Below, one piece after another: positions 55,159 to 64,000 of a stretch of 64,000 nucleotides of DNA; positions within the stretch are counted from its first letter, which is position 1, and every line of letters starts with the position of its first letter. The notes beneath the pieces are model-generated. The model had not been told where the DNA came from. It was given only the letters and a program-made list of their open reading frames with translations, and searched no databases. Location of the stretch: positions 1-64,000 of the forward strand of contig JAFEMH010002562.1 of the NCBI GenBank assembly GCA_022495995.1, read 5' to 3'. The DNA comes from Adenophora triphylla var. japonica. Taxonomy: Eukaryota; Streptophyta; Magnoliopsida; Asterales; Campanulaceae. Position numbers and translations under genes: made by a program.

Positions 55159-55300
55159 TCTATAGTATAAATGGCAACTGTCCACCTCAGCCATGAACAG
55201 TACAATGAATAGTGTCAAAACTTTTTTTTCCATTTTGCCCTCACTGAGTTGTCCATTTCCCATTTTGCCTTTTTTTTTTTTTTTAATAAAAATAAAAAAA
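55159..55300 (+). mobile_element. 5' portion of a small Helitron related to 6257
   Basis: It begins TCTATAGTATAAAT after an A, as at 6257, and shares ATTTTGCCCTCACT and TTTCCCATTTTGCC in the same order. The 3' hairpin and CTAG end are missing, so it is truncated. It lies about 110 bp upstream of the TATA box of the TRAF-type gene. Confidence 0.55.
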
Positions 55301-55301
55301 T

Positions 55302-55398
55302 AAGGGACAATTTTGGCAGAGACAGAGAGTATAGTTGTCAATAAGCCTTGTTTGTAGTAAAGTCAAACTAGAAGAAGGGACAATTTTGGCAGAGACAG
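55302..55398 (+). repeat. direct repeat AGGGACAATTTTGGCAGAGA in the TRAF gene promoter
   Basis: The phrase occurs at about 55303 and 55377, 74 bp apart, immediately upstream of the TATA box. Confidence 0.8.
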
Positions 55399-55408
55399 TT
55401 GGAACAGT

Positions 55409-55417
55409 TATATAAAG
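55409..55417 (+). promoter_or_regulatory. TATA box of the TRAF-type zinc-finger gene
   Basis: TATATAAAG lies about 32 bp before the uORF ATG at 55442, so transcription should start close to that ATG. Confidence 0.6.
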
Positions 55418-55441
55418 CTCCATTCCAAACTCAGATCAATA

Positions 55442-55510
55442 ATGGAGAAGATCTCAGATCTCACCAAATTTGGCGGCTTCAGCTCCAATGGCTTAACAGA
55501 ATTCAGATGA
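55442..55510 (+). CDS. upstream ORF (22 codons) in the 5'UTR exon of the TRAF-type gene
   Basis: An ATG-started ORF MEKISDLTKFGGFSSNGLTE(FR) lies fully inside the non-coding first exon and ends 20 bp before the donor at 55531. It could reduce translation of the main ORF, but its ATG is close to the probable transcription start and may sometimes be excluded. Confidence 0.4.
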   Translation: MEKISDLTKFGGFSSNGLTEFR

Positions 55511-55530
55511 AATCTTGCCCAAATTTTCAG

Positions 55531-56277
55531 GTATCCGCACACCCTTTAAACAGATCTCATTTAATTGATCTAATCTCATACAATTCAACCTCCATTTGCT
55601 TGTTTTGAAGATCGATGATAGAATTTATTTATTCATTTTGCTAGATCATTTACTATATTTCTCCCATCCGAGAAGAAATTATAATCCCATCTTGTAATTT
55701 GAATTGATGTGTTGGTCAACAATATTGTGGAAACTTACTTAGGATTCTTTCTGAATCGCCAATATTTTGAATTGGGGTTTTCATTAATGCAATTAAATTA
55801 AATTTGTTGGTCTTCCAAGTGTTTGTTAAAAGACCCAGTCTGTAGAATCAATATCATCTCTAAATTTCTGCTAAATTATTTATTGTGGTTGTACCCTCAT
55901 CCGAAATTTATGGATGCCCATTTGTTAGTATAACTCTGTGATCCGACGGCTTCGCATTATCCATTATATCATCATGATGCACAATGAGGGCCTAATAATT
56001 CATGGTCGTTGGGGAACAATGGATACAAACAAAATGGTACAGAACAAATACTCGTCTAGCCATATCTGGAATTTTGTTTGTTTACATTGCAGTTTACTGC
56101 TATTTTCAGTAATCTTTATTTTAGTCGTTAGAAGATTTCACGACTGAACTCTTGTTCTTGTGTGCACTACGAGGAATAAAACTACTTTGCTAGTTTGATG
56201 TTTTAATTGATAGAACCTTGAAGTGGAAACATAATTAGTATAACAAATATTGACATTAGTATTTAATTTTTTTATAG
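55531..56277 (+). other. 5'UTR intron of the TRAF-type gene
   Basis: Donor CAG|GTATCC after 55530 and acceptor TTTTTTATAG before 56278. The main ATG follows 12 bases later. Predicted from sequence only. Confidence 0.65.
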
Positions 56278-56289
56278 GAATCTGCAAGC

Positions 56290-57935
56290 ATGGATCCTCC
56301 CTCAGCTTATGGGGAACTCAATCCCGAAAAGCTTGGAGAAGCTAAAGAGGCAGGCCCTTCTTACCACTGCGATCTCTATGATATGGATATAGTTCATAAA
56401 ATGGCTCAGTCTCTCCTACCGGGACTAGCTGCAGCATGTGTTGATAACACAACTGGTGCTATCTTTAAGACGCCCGCTTCAGTAGCTGTTGATATAAGGA
56501 AAGAAATGATAGACTACTTAACACAAAGAAGCGAAAATTTTGTGACGGAATTCACACTCTCAGAAAACGCTCCAGTAGTGGATGTATCCCAACATCCTTA
56601 CGATATAATTTCTGATCTTGTGGATGATTTTTCAAGTTCTAAGAGGAATATGTTCAGTAGGGTTTCAGGATGGCTTATGAGTGAAACGAGGGAAGACAAG
56701 ATCGATGATTTCGTACAAGAAATGGATACAAACGGTTTTTGGCTGGTTGGGAAGAGGGAAGAATTTGCTCAAATGCTTCTTAGAAATGTTGATTTCAAGA
56801 ATGTTTTTCATTGTGATAGGAAATTTGACTCCGCGGAAAATCTTGCTGAGCATACTCCAAAATGCAGCTTTAGAACTATTGTCTGTCCTAGCATGGGGTG
56901 TAATGCTAGATTTATTGCAGCAAATATGAACGACCATGATTCATTCTGCCCTTTTAAGATGCTACCGTGCGAGCAGAAGTGTTCAAGTACAGTTATGAGG
57001 CGTGATATGGACAGACATTGTATAACCAGTTGTCCAATGAAGATTGTTAATTGTTCGTTTTATCATGTGGGTTGCCAAGCTACTGTACCTCGGTGTTCTG
57101 TTGAAGAACACAATTTGGAGAATCTTCATCCACATATGCTTCAGGTTCTCCAAACAGTTCACAAAGGAGCATCTGTAGAAGATTTGAGATCAAGGATAGA
57201 GCAACTGCAGAAGGTACGTCGTAAGGGAGTTTGTGCGTATATAGTATACATTTTTATGACATTTGCATTAGCAGAACACAGTGGCGGACCTACTGCTAAA
57301 TATATGGGTGCAAGTGCACCCACTTAATCAATACTCCATAGTGTGTCTAGTTTCGTGGGTAAGGTGATAGGCTTTTAACCTTGTGGTGTTGTGGATCCGA
57401 GTCCTAAACCAAGCACTTTTTTTTTCACAGTTCACATTTTGAAGATTTATAGTGTTATCTGTGCTCCCACTTAAAAAACGTCTTGGGTCCAGCCATTGGC
57501 AGGACACGAGACAAGGAAACATATATGTATGCTCCAAAAGATGCCGAATGCATAAAGTTGGTCTTATATGTGTGAAATCATGCATACAGCCTCCCATTGA
57601 TATTCTCGTATTTGGGTTTGGACGAGTAAAAAGATTATGTCTGGTTGAGCTGAAGATGTACTTATCCAGCCTCTAAATTGCCAAGTGACATCTGAGTTTC
57701 TGTTTTGTGACAGGTTTCATCTCCTGGACAGTTAGCAGAAGCTAAGGACGTGAGAAGTTTGACAATTAGGATCAAGGGTCTTGAGTCAAAGCTTGGGCCT
57801 CTTGAGGTCAAAGCCTTGTCAAAGGTTGATGGAGATGCTGAGATAAACGTTAACGAAGAAATGTCCAGGGAAGGGTATGCAAAGTCCATGGAATCATTCA
57901 ATAAAAGGCAAGTTTACAAGGAAACTCCCAACTAG
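56290..57935 (+). CDS. TRAF-type zinc-finger-related protein
   Basis: Two coding exons, 56290-57213 and 57714-57935, give 381 aa. The N-terminal half includes FSSSKRNMFSRVSGW and WLVGKREEFAQMLLRNVDFK. The middle (about residues 175-275) is Cys/His-rich: FHCDRKFDSAENLAEHTPKC, CPSMGCNARF, CPFKMLPCEQKC, RHCITSCPMKIVNC and HVGCQATVPRC, spaced like tandem TRAF-type zinc fingers. The end is a coiled coil (EDLRSRIEQLQK, then SLTIRIKGLESKLGPLEVKA). This matches a plant TRAF-type zinc-finger-related family. TRAF-type fingers generally mediate protein contacts, but the specific role is not known to me. A hAT MITE lies in the coding intron. If that intron is retained the frame stops at 57327. Confidence 0.9.
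57279..57498. mobile_element. hAT MITE (220 bp) in the intron of the TRAF-type gene
   Basis: CAGTGGCGGACC and the inverted GGTCCAGCCATTG ends are flanked by GCAGAACA (57271-57278) and GCAGGACA (57499-57506), an 8-bp duplication with one mismatch. A tRNA-like module (GTGGGTAAGGTGATAGG, then GTGGATCCGAGTCC) lies inside. Confidence 0.8.
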
Positions 57936-58032
57936 AAAGAAGCTTGTGCAGACTCACTCATTCCTTAAAACTGTTTGACTGCACTTTTTTTACTCTTTGG
58001 GACACCGAGAAGACGGATATAAGTGTGTGGAA
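57936..58032. other. 3' flank of the TRAF-type gene
   Basis: Probable 3'UTR. Confidence 0.5.
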
Positions 58033-58210
58033 GAGTAATGCTAAAGTCACAAAAAAATACAAAACCTTGCTCACAAATAATTTGTCAATAAGTGATTGGA
58101 TGTTGTGTTTGTAGGACCCACTAATCATTAATTCGACATCCAATCAATTGTTGACAACTATGTTTGTGACCAAGATTCTGTGAGATCTTTTTGTGCCCCT
58201 AGCATTGCTC
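58033..58210. mobile_element. TIR MITE (178 bp) downstream of the TRAF-type gene
   Basis: The ends are GAGTAATGCTAAAGTCACAA and, inverted, GAGCAATGCTAGGGGCACAA. The TIRs extend about 70 bp to GATTGGATG on both sides, and the 8-bp duplication GTGTGGAA is exact (58025-58032, 58211-58218). The duplication length fits hAT, or a Mutator-like element with 8 matching bases. Confidence 0.85.
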
Positions 58211-59208
58211 GTGTGTGGAATCACCCATAAGGAGAAGCATACGTGATTCTTTTTAAAAGAGAGAAATGCAGCCACCATTTTATACAGATTAGTGCACATT
58301 GTCGGCCATCAAGAGAGTAGGATGATGGAGTCTTCAACTTGATGGAACTGAGACGGAGTATATTCTGGGACTATCAAACTCGTCAGTGTCATACTCCTGA
58401 CACCATAGATATATGAAGCTAGAATTAAAATGTATGATTTTTTTTTTGTTCTTTTATCTACAAACTACTACTTGATTTTGAATCATCCAGGAGGTCTGGT
58501 CCTCTGGCATTTTGTTTTGCCTTTTTTACAGGCAGTTTATGTTGTTTGTGTGCGCTTTCCTCCAGGCTTGTCTATGATTTTCGCACTCCTCCGTTCAAAA
58601 AGTGATTTGTTAGAAGTTTTTCGAGTTCAAAAGTCAAAACATTATTCCTTTCAGTGCAAGAAGCAGTTGTAATAAGAGGAATAGATCATTTACCATAGGC
58701 TAGCTGACATAACAACTGCATAAACAAGAAATATGGCAATTTCTTACAGCTTCCTCTCCATTATGAAAAGACATTTTATCGCGCCAGAACTCACGAGACA
58801 ATGAAAAATGAAAATATACCAATCAGACGAGATGATTCACTTTTATAAACTAAGTTAACTTGTCCCCTGACAGCAAATTCATCAGACATTATCTCGCAAA
58901 TAAATCCATAAACAGCAAGCAACTACTGCGAACACCCGAAGTAAAACTCCATAGAACCTAACAAGTCAAACAACAAGTGCTTGCACACACTAAAAGATAG
59001 AAAAATTAACTCAGAATGCAGTACCATAATCTTAAGAAACTTAAAAGTCATGGGTGTATTCTTTTAAGTATTATTGCACCGCAAATAACAGAGAAAACAA
59101 AACAAGTAATTCTAGGTTTACGAGTGCGATCAAAATCTCAATACAAAAGAAATACCCAATAAATGTGAGCCTTTTAACTTAAAATGCAGATAATTTGAAC
59201 GGATGTTA
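58211..59208. other. space between the convergent TRAF-type and eIF3c genes
   Basis: No gene. The part nearest 59208 is probably the 3'UTR of eIF3c. An open frame at 58430-58672 has no recognisable motif. Confidence 0.5.
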
Positions 59209-62200
59209 CTAAGCACGAACACCCCTGTTGAGACTGACCATTCTGGTTGAACCATCCCTAGCTGAAGAGCCGCCTTGATAATTCTTCCCTGCTCCTCCAT
59301 ATGCAGTGTCTTGATACCTCGTACTCTGATAACCAGAAGAATACCCACCTCTTGATTGACCTGAACGGTCCCGGTTATATCCACCACCTCCTCCCTGGCC
59401 TGGACCCCACGGTTTCCCTCCACCATATCCTGACCGTCCACCACTACTACCTTGCCTCCCACCCTGGTTGTCCTGCCACTTATTACCACCTCCACCTCCC
59501 CCACCACCACCAGCTACAGCAGCATAATCCTGACCCTCCCTTCGCCTGGTGGGTAGAGACTCCAAACCGGTCCCACCTATCCTTGCCTCAAATGCTCTTT
59601 CGTTACTTTCTGCTAGAACAGATAGCTTCTCCGTAAGCTGGAATGCCAGAGCTTGCAATCTAGTGTGCTCAACCTCACGGAAGATTATGCACTTGGTAGG
59701 CTGATCCCAACTTGCATGAAGCTCCTCATTGACCATCATCTTGCTGACAATGCAATGAGTCTGGGCATCTGAAAGGTCAAACATCTTTGACAGCTGGTCA
59801 AGGCTTAGAGACTCGTACGAGGACGCGTAGGAGAAAAGATAGGTTCTTAAAGCTTCTTCCTTGATCTTATCTTTGAGCATTTCGAGGACATTATCGCGGT
59901 TGCGAAATAATCGCCAGACGTCCAGGGATTTGATAACATCAAATGATTTTTGAAAATCGCCTTTGTTAAGGGCACGTGTTGCTGCCATAACATGGTCCCG
60001 CACATTTTCAGGTGGTCCTGTGAATGTTTGCCTATCACTCACCTCTAGCAACCGTCGAAGAGTTTTACTAATAACCTTGCGCTTTGCATCATGGCTGTTT
60101 GCTGCCATGTTTGGAACCTCCAGCAGCATGGCACATATCAAATGAACTGCCTCTAGAAGTTCGAGATTTATGTGCATGTGATATGGCATCTGCCTTCTTC
60201 TTTCCAAACGTTCCTGCACAAATCAATCATCATTTACGCCAGACCATTGGGCTTGTAAATAAATAAAACAATACCACAATTCTTCTTGTAAAAGAATTAA
60301 AACATAGACCACAACTCTGCATGTGCTTCTGGATCTGATAATCAGTCAGCTAAAAAATTAAAAAAAAAAAAAAAAAAAACATGATAGGAATTAGGAAAGG
60401 TATGCCACTCATCCATTTATTTCACATTTACAAGCTTCATACAAGAGAATCATCACGATTCCATGTTTAAAAAAGCTTCTTTTATCTTTTATGTATCAAA
60501 GTAAATTCGAGCTGAACAAAAACTCTTTTAAGCATAAACGGTTGAAAACCATCATTCCACTGCTCTTATAAAAAAAAAATTTTAAAATGCATTATCTAAT
60601 GCTGATGTATTCTAACTTCTAAGCAAGAAATATTTATTCTGAAACTGGCATATAAGAACTTTGGTAAACACCAGGAGGAAAGGTACGAATTGGAATTGCA
60701 TCATATGAAACCTGATCTTCTCCCAATCCAAACTTCAAATGTACCAGATTTATCCAGCACAGTAACTCAGTGATATAGGGCTGGTCTGTGTTAAAATTTG
60801 AATAAATACCCAAACTTCAAATGTAACATATTTATTCAGAAAATCTCTAACTTTTAGCACAGTAACATCAGTTTGTAGGGTTGCTCTGTGTTAAAATCTG
60901 AATGAATACTGATTAAACTTGACAAAGTAATAAACAAATTTCAAGGATTTAACACAATAATATAACTTAATTACAATTTACTTTTCTTTAAACAGTCTAC
61001 AATCATAAGAGTTCAATATACTTGTTAACAATCATAGATGGGTCCTTGAATTGATTATACTCTCCAAGCAAACAAAGCATTTCAAAACAAAAAGATGTAA
61101 AGTATGTACCTGTTCTGGGGTCTTCTCATGATAGCGGCTCTGAGAGACACCCTGGGCAAGCAACTCCTTCACCCTGCCACCCGAATATAACTCAGAAAGG
61201 CAGCCATGACCTTCAGTGATAAGTCCCGCCCTAAAGGCACAAAGGCCAAGTTGAGCCATGGCCCTGTTAAAGAGTATCTGGGTTGAGATGTCCATATGCT
61301 GAATACTATCCTGTAAATGGCTCATTAGCAACAAATCACGGGATGTTGAAAATTCATCCAGGATGGCATGGTGGTATATGTCACAAAGCATAGCACGGGC
61401 CTTTGTTCGCTCATCCCCAGACTTGTATATGAGAGAAACTAGCATGTCCATCAAATCCCTGCTACTCTCAGGGAATGAAGGTTTTCGGGGCACAATTTCA
61501 GGAATGGTAACAAAAGCAGGAGGGCCCCGAGCTTCCTTGATCAACTTTGGTTCAGTGCCCCGCTCTGTGTCATAATCCTCTCCTTCGAGTTGCTCAGACA
61601 AGTTTCTCATCGCACCATATACCTCCTGTGGTTTGTAATAGACAAGTTCAACAAGCCTTAATGCTACCTTTGCAGCAGCTTTGTGATCTCCAACACGTTC
61701 CAGATAGTGCTGGACATTTTGAGCAAGAACGAAAAACAAGGGCTCATCTCGAAGCCTCTCCACATATTCACGGGTGTGAGGATCAATGCACTGCAGGCTC
61801 TTAAAAAACTCAACATCGATCTTTTCAAGAAATGCTGCAAGGTTTCCCCAAATACGAATAGTGCCCGTGAAGTCTATTCCTTTTTGTGTCTCATTCTCAT
61901 CTGGCTCCACGGAGTCATCAACCACAATATTTGGGAATTGTGCAAGGATGTCGAGTACAACAAGCATGTTCCGCACACACTTCTCCCAAATATTAATCGG
62001 CATGTGCCCACTGAGACCTGGATTAACATCAAACTGTGCAGAGACAACACTAAACAGTATCTCAAGCGTCTGCGCAGGGGTTTTAGCAACCTTGGTCAAG
62101 AAGGTAAGCTGCTCAACCAACTCAAGCCTCCCTGTCCCCTTTCTACCACGGGCAGCGACAATCTCTTTGAACTTTTTGTTGACTGTATCCCACGTGACCT

Positions 62201-62927
62201 GACTAGGATCCTTAAATTGCTTGTCCATAAGCTTATCTTTCTTGCTCATTTTTTTCTCCCAACCAGGTTCATTATCCCCAGCTTCATCGTCGTCATCGTC
62301 CTCGTCTTCCGAATCTGCATCAGGTTTCAACTGATCGTCGTCCTCTAAATTGTCATCCCCATCAGTATCATCTTCATCCTCATCCTCATCATCTGTCTCC
62401 TCTGCAACCACTTCATCCTCAAATAGTTTAGGATTTTCTCTGCAACTATTAATCGACTCCTCGTATAGCTTGTTGTTTTTCTTCAATTTCTGTTTCATGG
62501 AATTCAATGCCTTAGCATTACTGCTACTCATCTTCTTCTTCGCCTCCTTATTGGCCATAGCCTGATTCAAAAAGTCCTCCAACATCACAAGGGCTCTAAT
62601 GTACATTTTTGGGGCCTTGTCTGATTCTGTAACCCTCATGACCTTCTCAAGCTGCCTGTTGATCTTGTCAAAGCTCTCCTGCAAACTAACCCAGTCATTT
62701 ATCTTCATTGCGTTCTTCATCTGATCAATAGTAGTGGACAACTCCTCAAATCGCTTATCCTTCTGAGACTTAATAACACGCCTGCGACCGTCCTCATTGT
62801 CACTGTCACTATCATTGCCCTGAAGGTATCTACTACCCAAAGGCTCCTTGGTGTTTTTCTCAACCACTACCTCATTATCGTCATCCTGATCATAATCACT
62901 CTCCTCTTCTTCAGTTTCGCTGTCACC
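59209..62927 (-). CDS. EIF3C: eukaryotic translation initiation factor 3 subunit C (first exon outside window)
   Basis: Two exons, 62927-61110 (606 codons) and 60213-59209 (334 codons and stop), join in frame after an acceptor TTGTAG at 62933-62928. This is a core subunit of the eIF3 complex, which helps recruit mRNA and initiator tRNA to the 40S ribosome. The N-terminus is acidic ([17 protein letters not shown], then [16 protein letters not shown]). A second acidic block lies at about residues 170-225. The C-terminal PCI-containing region includes [19 protein letters not shown], then [20 protein letters not shown], and [19 protein letters not shown]. It ends in a long glycine-rich tail with RGG-type motifs and SLNRGVRA. 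Initial residues (probably a short M-T-S-R-F-W-type exon) lie beyond 64000. Confidence 0.96.
60214..61109 (-). other. intron of eIF3c
   Basis: Donor CAG|GTACAT at 61109 and acceptor TGTGCAG at 60214. It contains a poly-A tract at 60356-60379 and two near-copies of AACTTCAAATGTA with AGCACAGTAAC (about 60738 and 60815). Confidence 0.85.
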
Positions 62928-64000
62928 CTACAACCAAAACAGCTTCCGCTAAATTAGAAAGCAATGAACAAGACAATAACAATATGTCCCTAGAAATAGT
63001 ACATAGCTATATTACTAAAAAAAATGCGACAAAAATTCCTGTAATTTGCTAATTGTGAGGATGACCCATCTTGGTACATTAATAAGTGCTTGAACCTTCT
63101 ATACTTGTTGTGCGGTTGCAATTCCCACTTTTACTAGAAGGTACATTACTAGTTTACCAGGAGGGGATCATCCACTCAATAGGAAAACCAGGTTATAACA
63201 TTTTTATTGATGGTAAAATGTGGGATCAAGTGTCACACAAACCTGATTCCAAAACTTTGAGGTCATTCTGTAGAACAGTTAAGGGCTGCACCATGTAAAA
63301 GGAAAAGGAAAGATGGTCAGCTTGAGGAAAATGAACAATATAAATCTAAGTATTTTGACAGAATGGCCATCATGACACAACCATATTGTCTTTATAATCT
63401 AGCTCTATACTTTAACGTGTTTGGAGATATTTGACTAAACATTCAAAACATGCATCTTTATGCATTATAGATCTCATGCAATTTTTATATCAACTTTAGC
63501 GTTATGCAAAATTTAGTCCACGTCTCCGGCTGGTACCATAATCTTCAAAACCAGTATACTTCAATCGCAAAAGTCTATTAGGGATGGAATGCAGACCACT
63601 ATAATGCCCAAATAAAATGCATATTTATCTACTTAAAAAGAAACATACATGGCTGCTTTCATTATAGCCTCTCAATTAAGAGCCCACTGTATGCAGGCAG
63701 GGAACATCTACGACGAGTACTATGACAGGGACTTTCCAGCAATAACAAAATCAGCTTGCAGTGCAACCGCAGAAGATAACATATTTCAATGCTAAAGTAA
63801 AAAGGTCACATCCACAATTGATTTTTTTTCCTTTTTGCACTATATTTTATTTAGTATTTTACTTAGTAAATCTAGATTGTAGAATAATTTCATACAATGC
63901 ACAATATAAGTCTGATAGCATGCACTACTAGTGTGAAAACATATGCAGATTAATTACCATTTCTATTAAAAAATCAAAATTGACAGTTACACTTACACAT
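62928..64000 (-). other. first intron of eIF3c (partial)
   Basis: The acceptor is at 62928-62929. No first exon and no recognisable element is visible up to the window end. A small open frame on the plus strand (63086-63298) has no motif. Confidence 0.6.

Noticed and set aside
57452..57676. Plus-strand open frame in the TRAF intron
   Set aside because: Spans the end of a MITE and intron sequence; no motif.
61363..62565. Plus-strand open frames opposite eIF3c (up to 221 codons)
   Set aside because: Complement of a highly conserved coding exon; no recognisable motifs of their own.
62928..64000. First exon of eIF3c
   Set aside because: I searched by eye for a short M-T-S-R-F-W-type exon on the minus strand and did not find it; it probably lies beyond the window.
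1..64000. tRNA or rRNA genes
   Set aside because: Only degenerate tRNA-like boxes were seen (near 29050, 47030, 54940 and 57370); none forms a credible tRNA by eye.

Overview
This is a nuclear segment from a flowering plant, most likely a eudicot. The genes have plant-type exon/intron structure (GT..AG introns, a 16-base microexon), and they encode a chloroplast-type omega-amidase, a P-class PPR protein, a plant TRAF-type zinc-finger protein and eIF3c. Their surroundings are dense with plant transposons: Ty3/gypsy Tat and SIRE-like and other Ty1/copia elements, Stowaway, hAT, PIF/Harbinger, Mutator-like and Helitron elements. I cannot name the species from sequence alone.

Layout. Positions 1-18,600 are a pile of broken LTR retrotransposons. 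They comprise the 3' half of a gypsy element that has a protease but no reverse transcriptase (to 4296), a solo-like LTR on the minus strand (4298-6553) carrying a (TA)n tract and a small Helitron, and a Tat-type gypsy remnant (about 6,590-14,694). The Tat remnant is split by a 1.65-kb hAT element with an 8-bp target duplication, and carries 3' tandem repeats and an antisense ORF cluster. A 5'-truncated SIRE-like copia with its 3' LTR follows (14,791-17,769). Positions 18,597-25,664 hold a complete-length copia on the minus strand with near-identical LTRs, a GTTGT target duplication and many frameshifts. Positions 25,670-31,560 are intergenic, with Stowaway MITEs and a PIF/Harbinger element carrying part of a mitochondrial-carrier gene.

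The gene-rich half begins at 31,603. It contains omega-amidase (minus, 10 exons, 380 aa, with a long TTTTTA array and several MITEs in its introns), a divergent 387-aa conserved plant protein with a possible PDZ-like C-terminus (plus, 4 exons), an intronless P-class PPR gene (plus), a composite short-LTR retroelement (46,733-50,306) that contains a copia RT/RNase H fragment and is itself hit by a hAT, a 1.74-kb Mutator-like foldback element (51,388-53,131), a TRAF-type zinc-finger gene with a spliced 5'UTR (plus, 381 aa), and eIF3c (minus, first exon outside the window).

The host genes are unrelated housekeeping or organelle-function genes and do not form a pathway. The points most worth checking are: (1) a 14-nt perfect complement between the copia LTR and the position where its tRNA primer site should be, which suggests a non-tRNA priming mode; (2) the Mutator-like foldback, whose right arm preserves the empty site of a Stowaway inserted in its left arm; (3) host-gene capture by the PIF element; (4) the TRIM-like/copia composite; and (5) tRNA-like modules inside two hAT elements.
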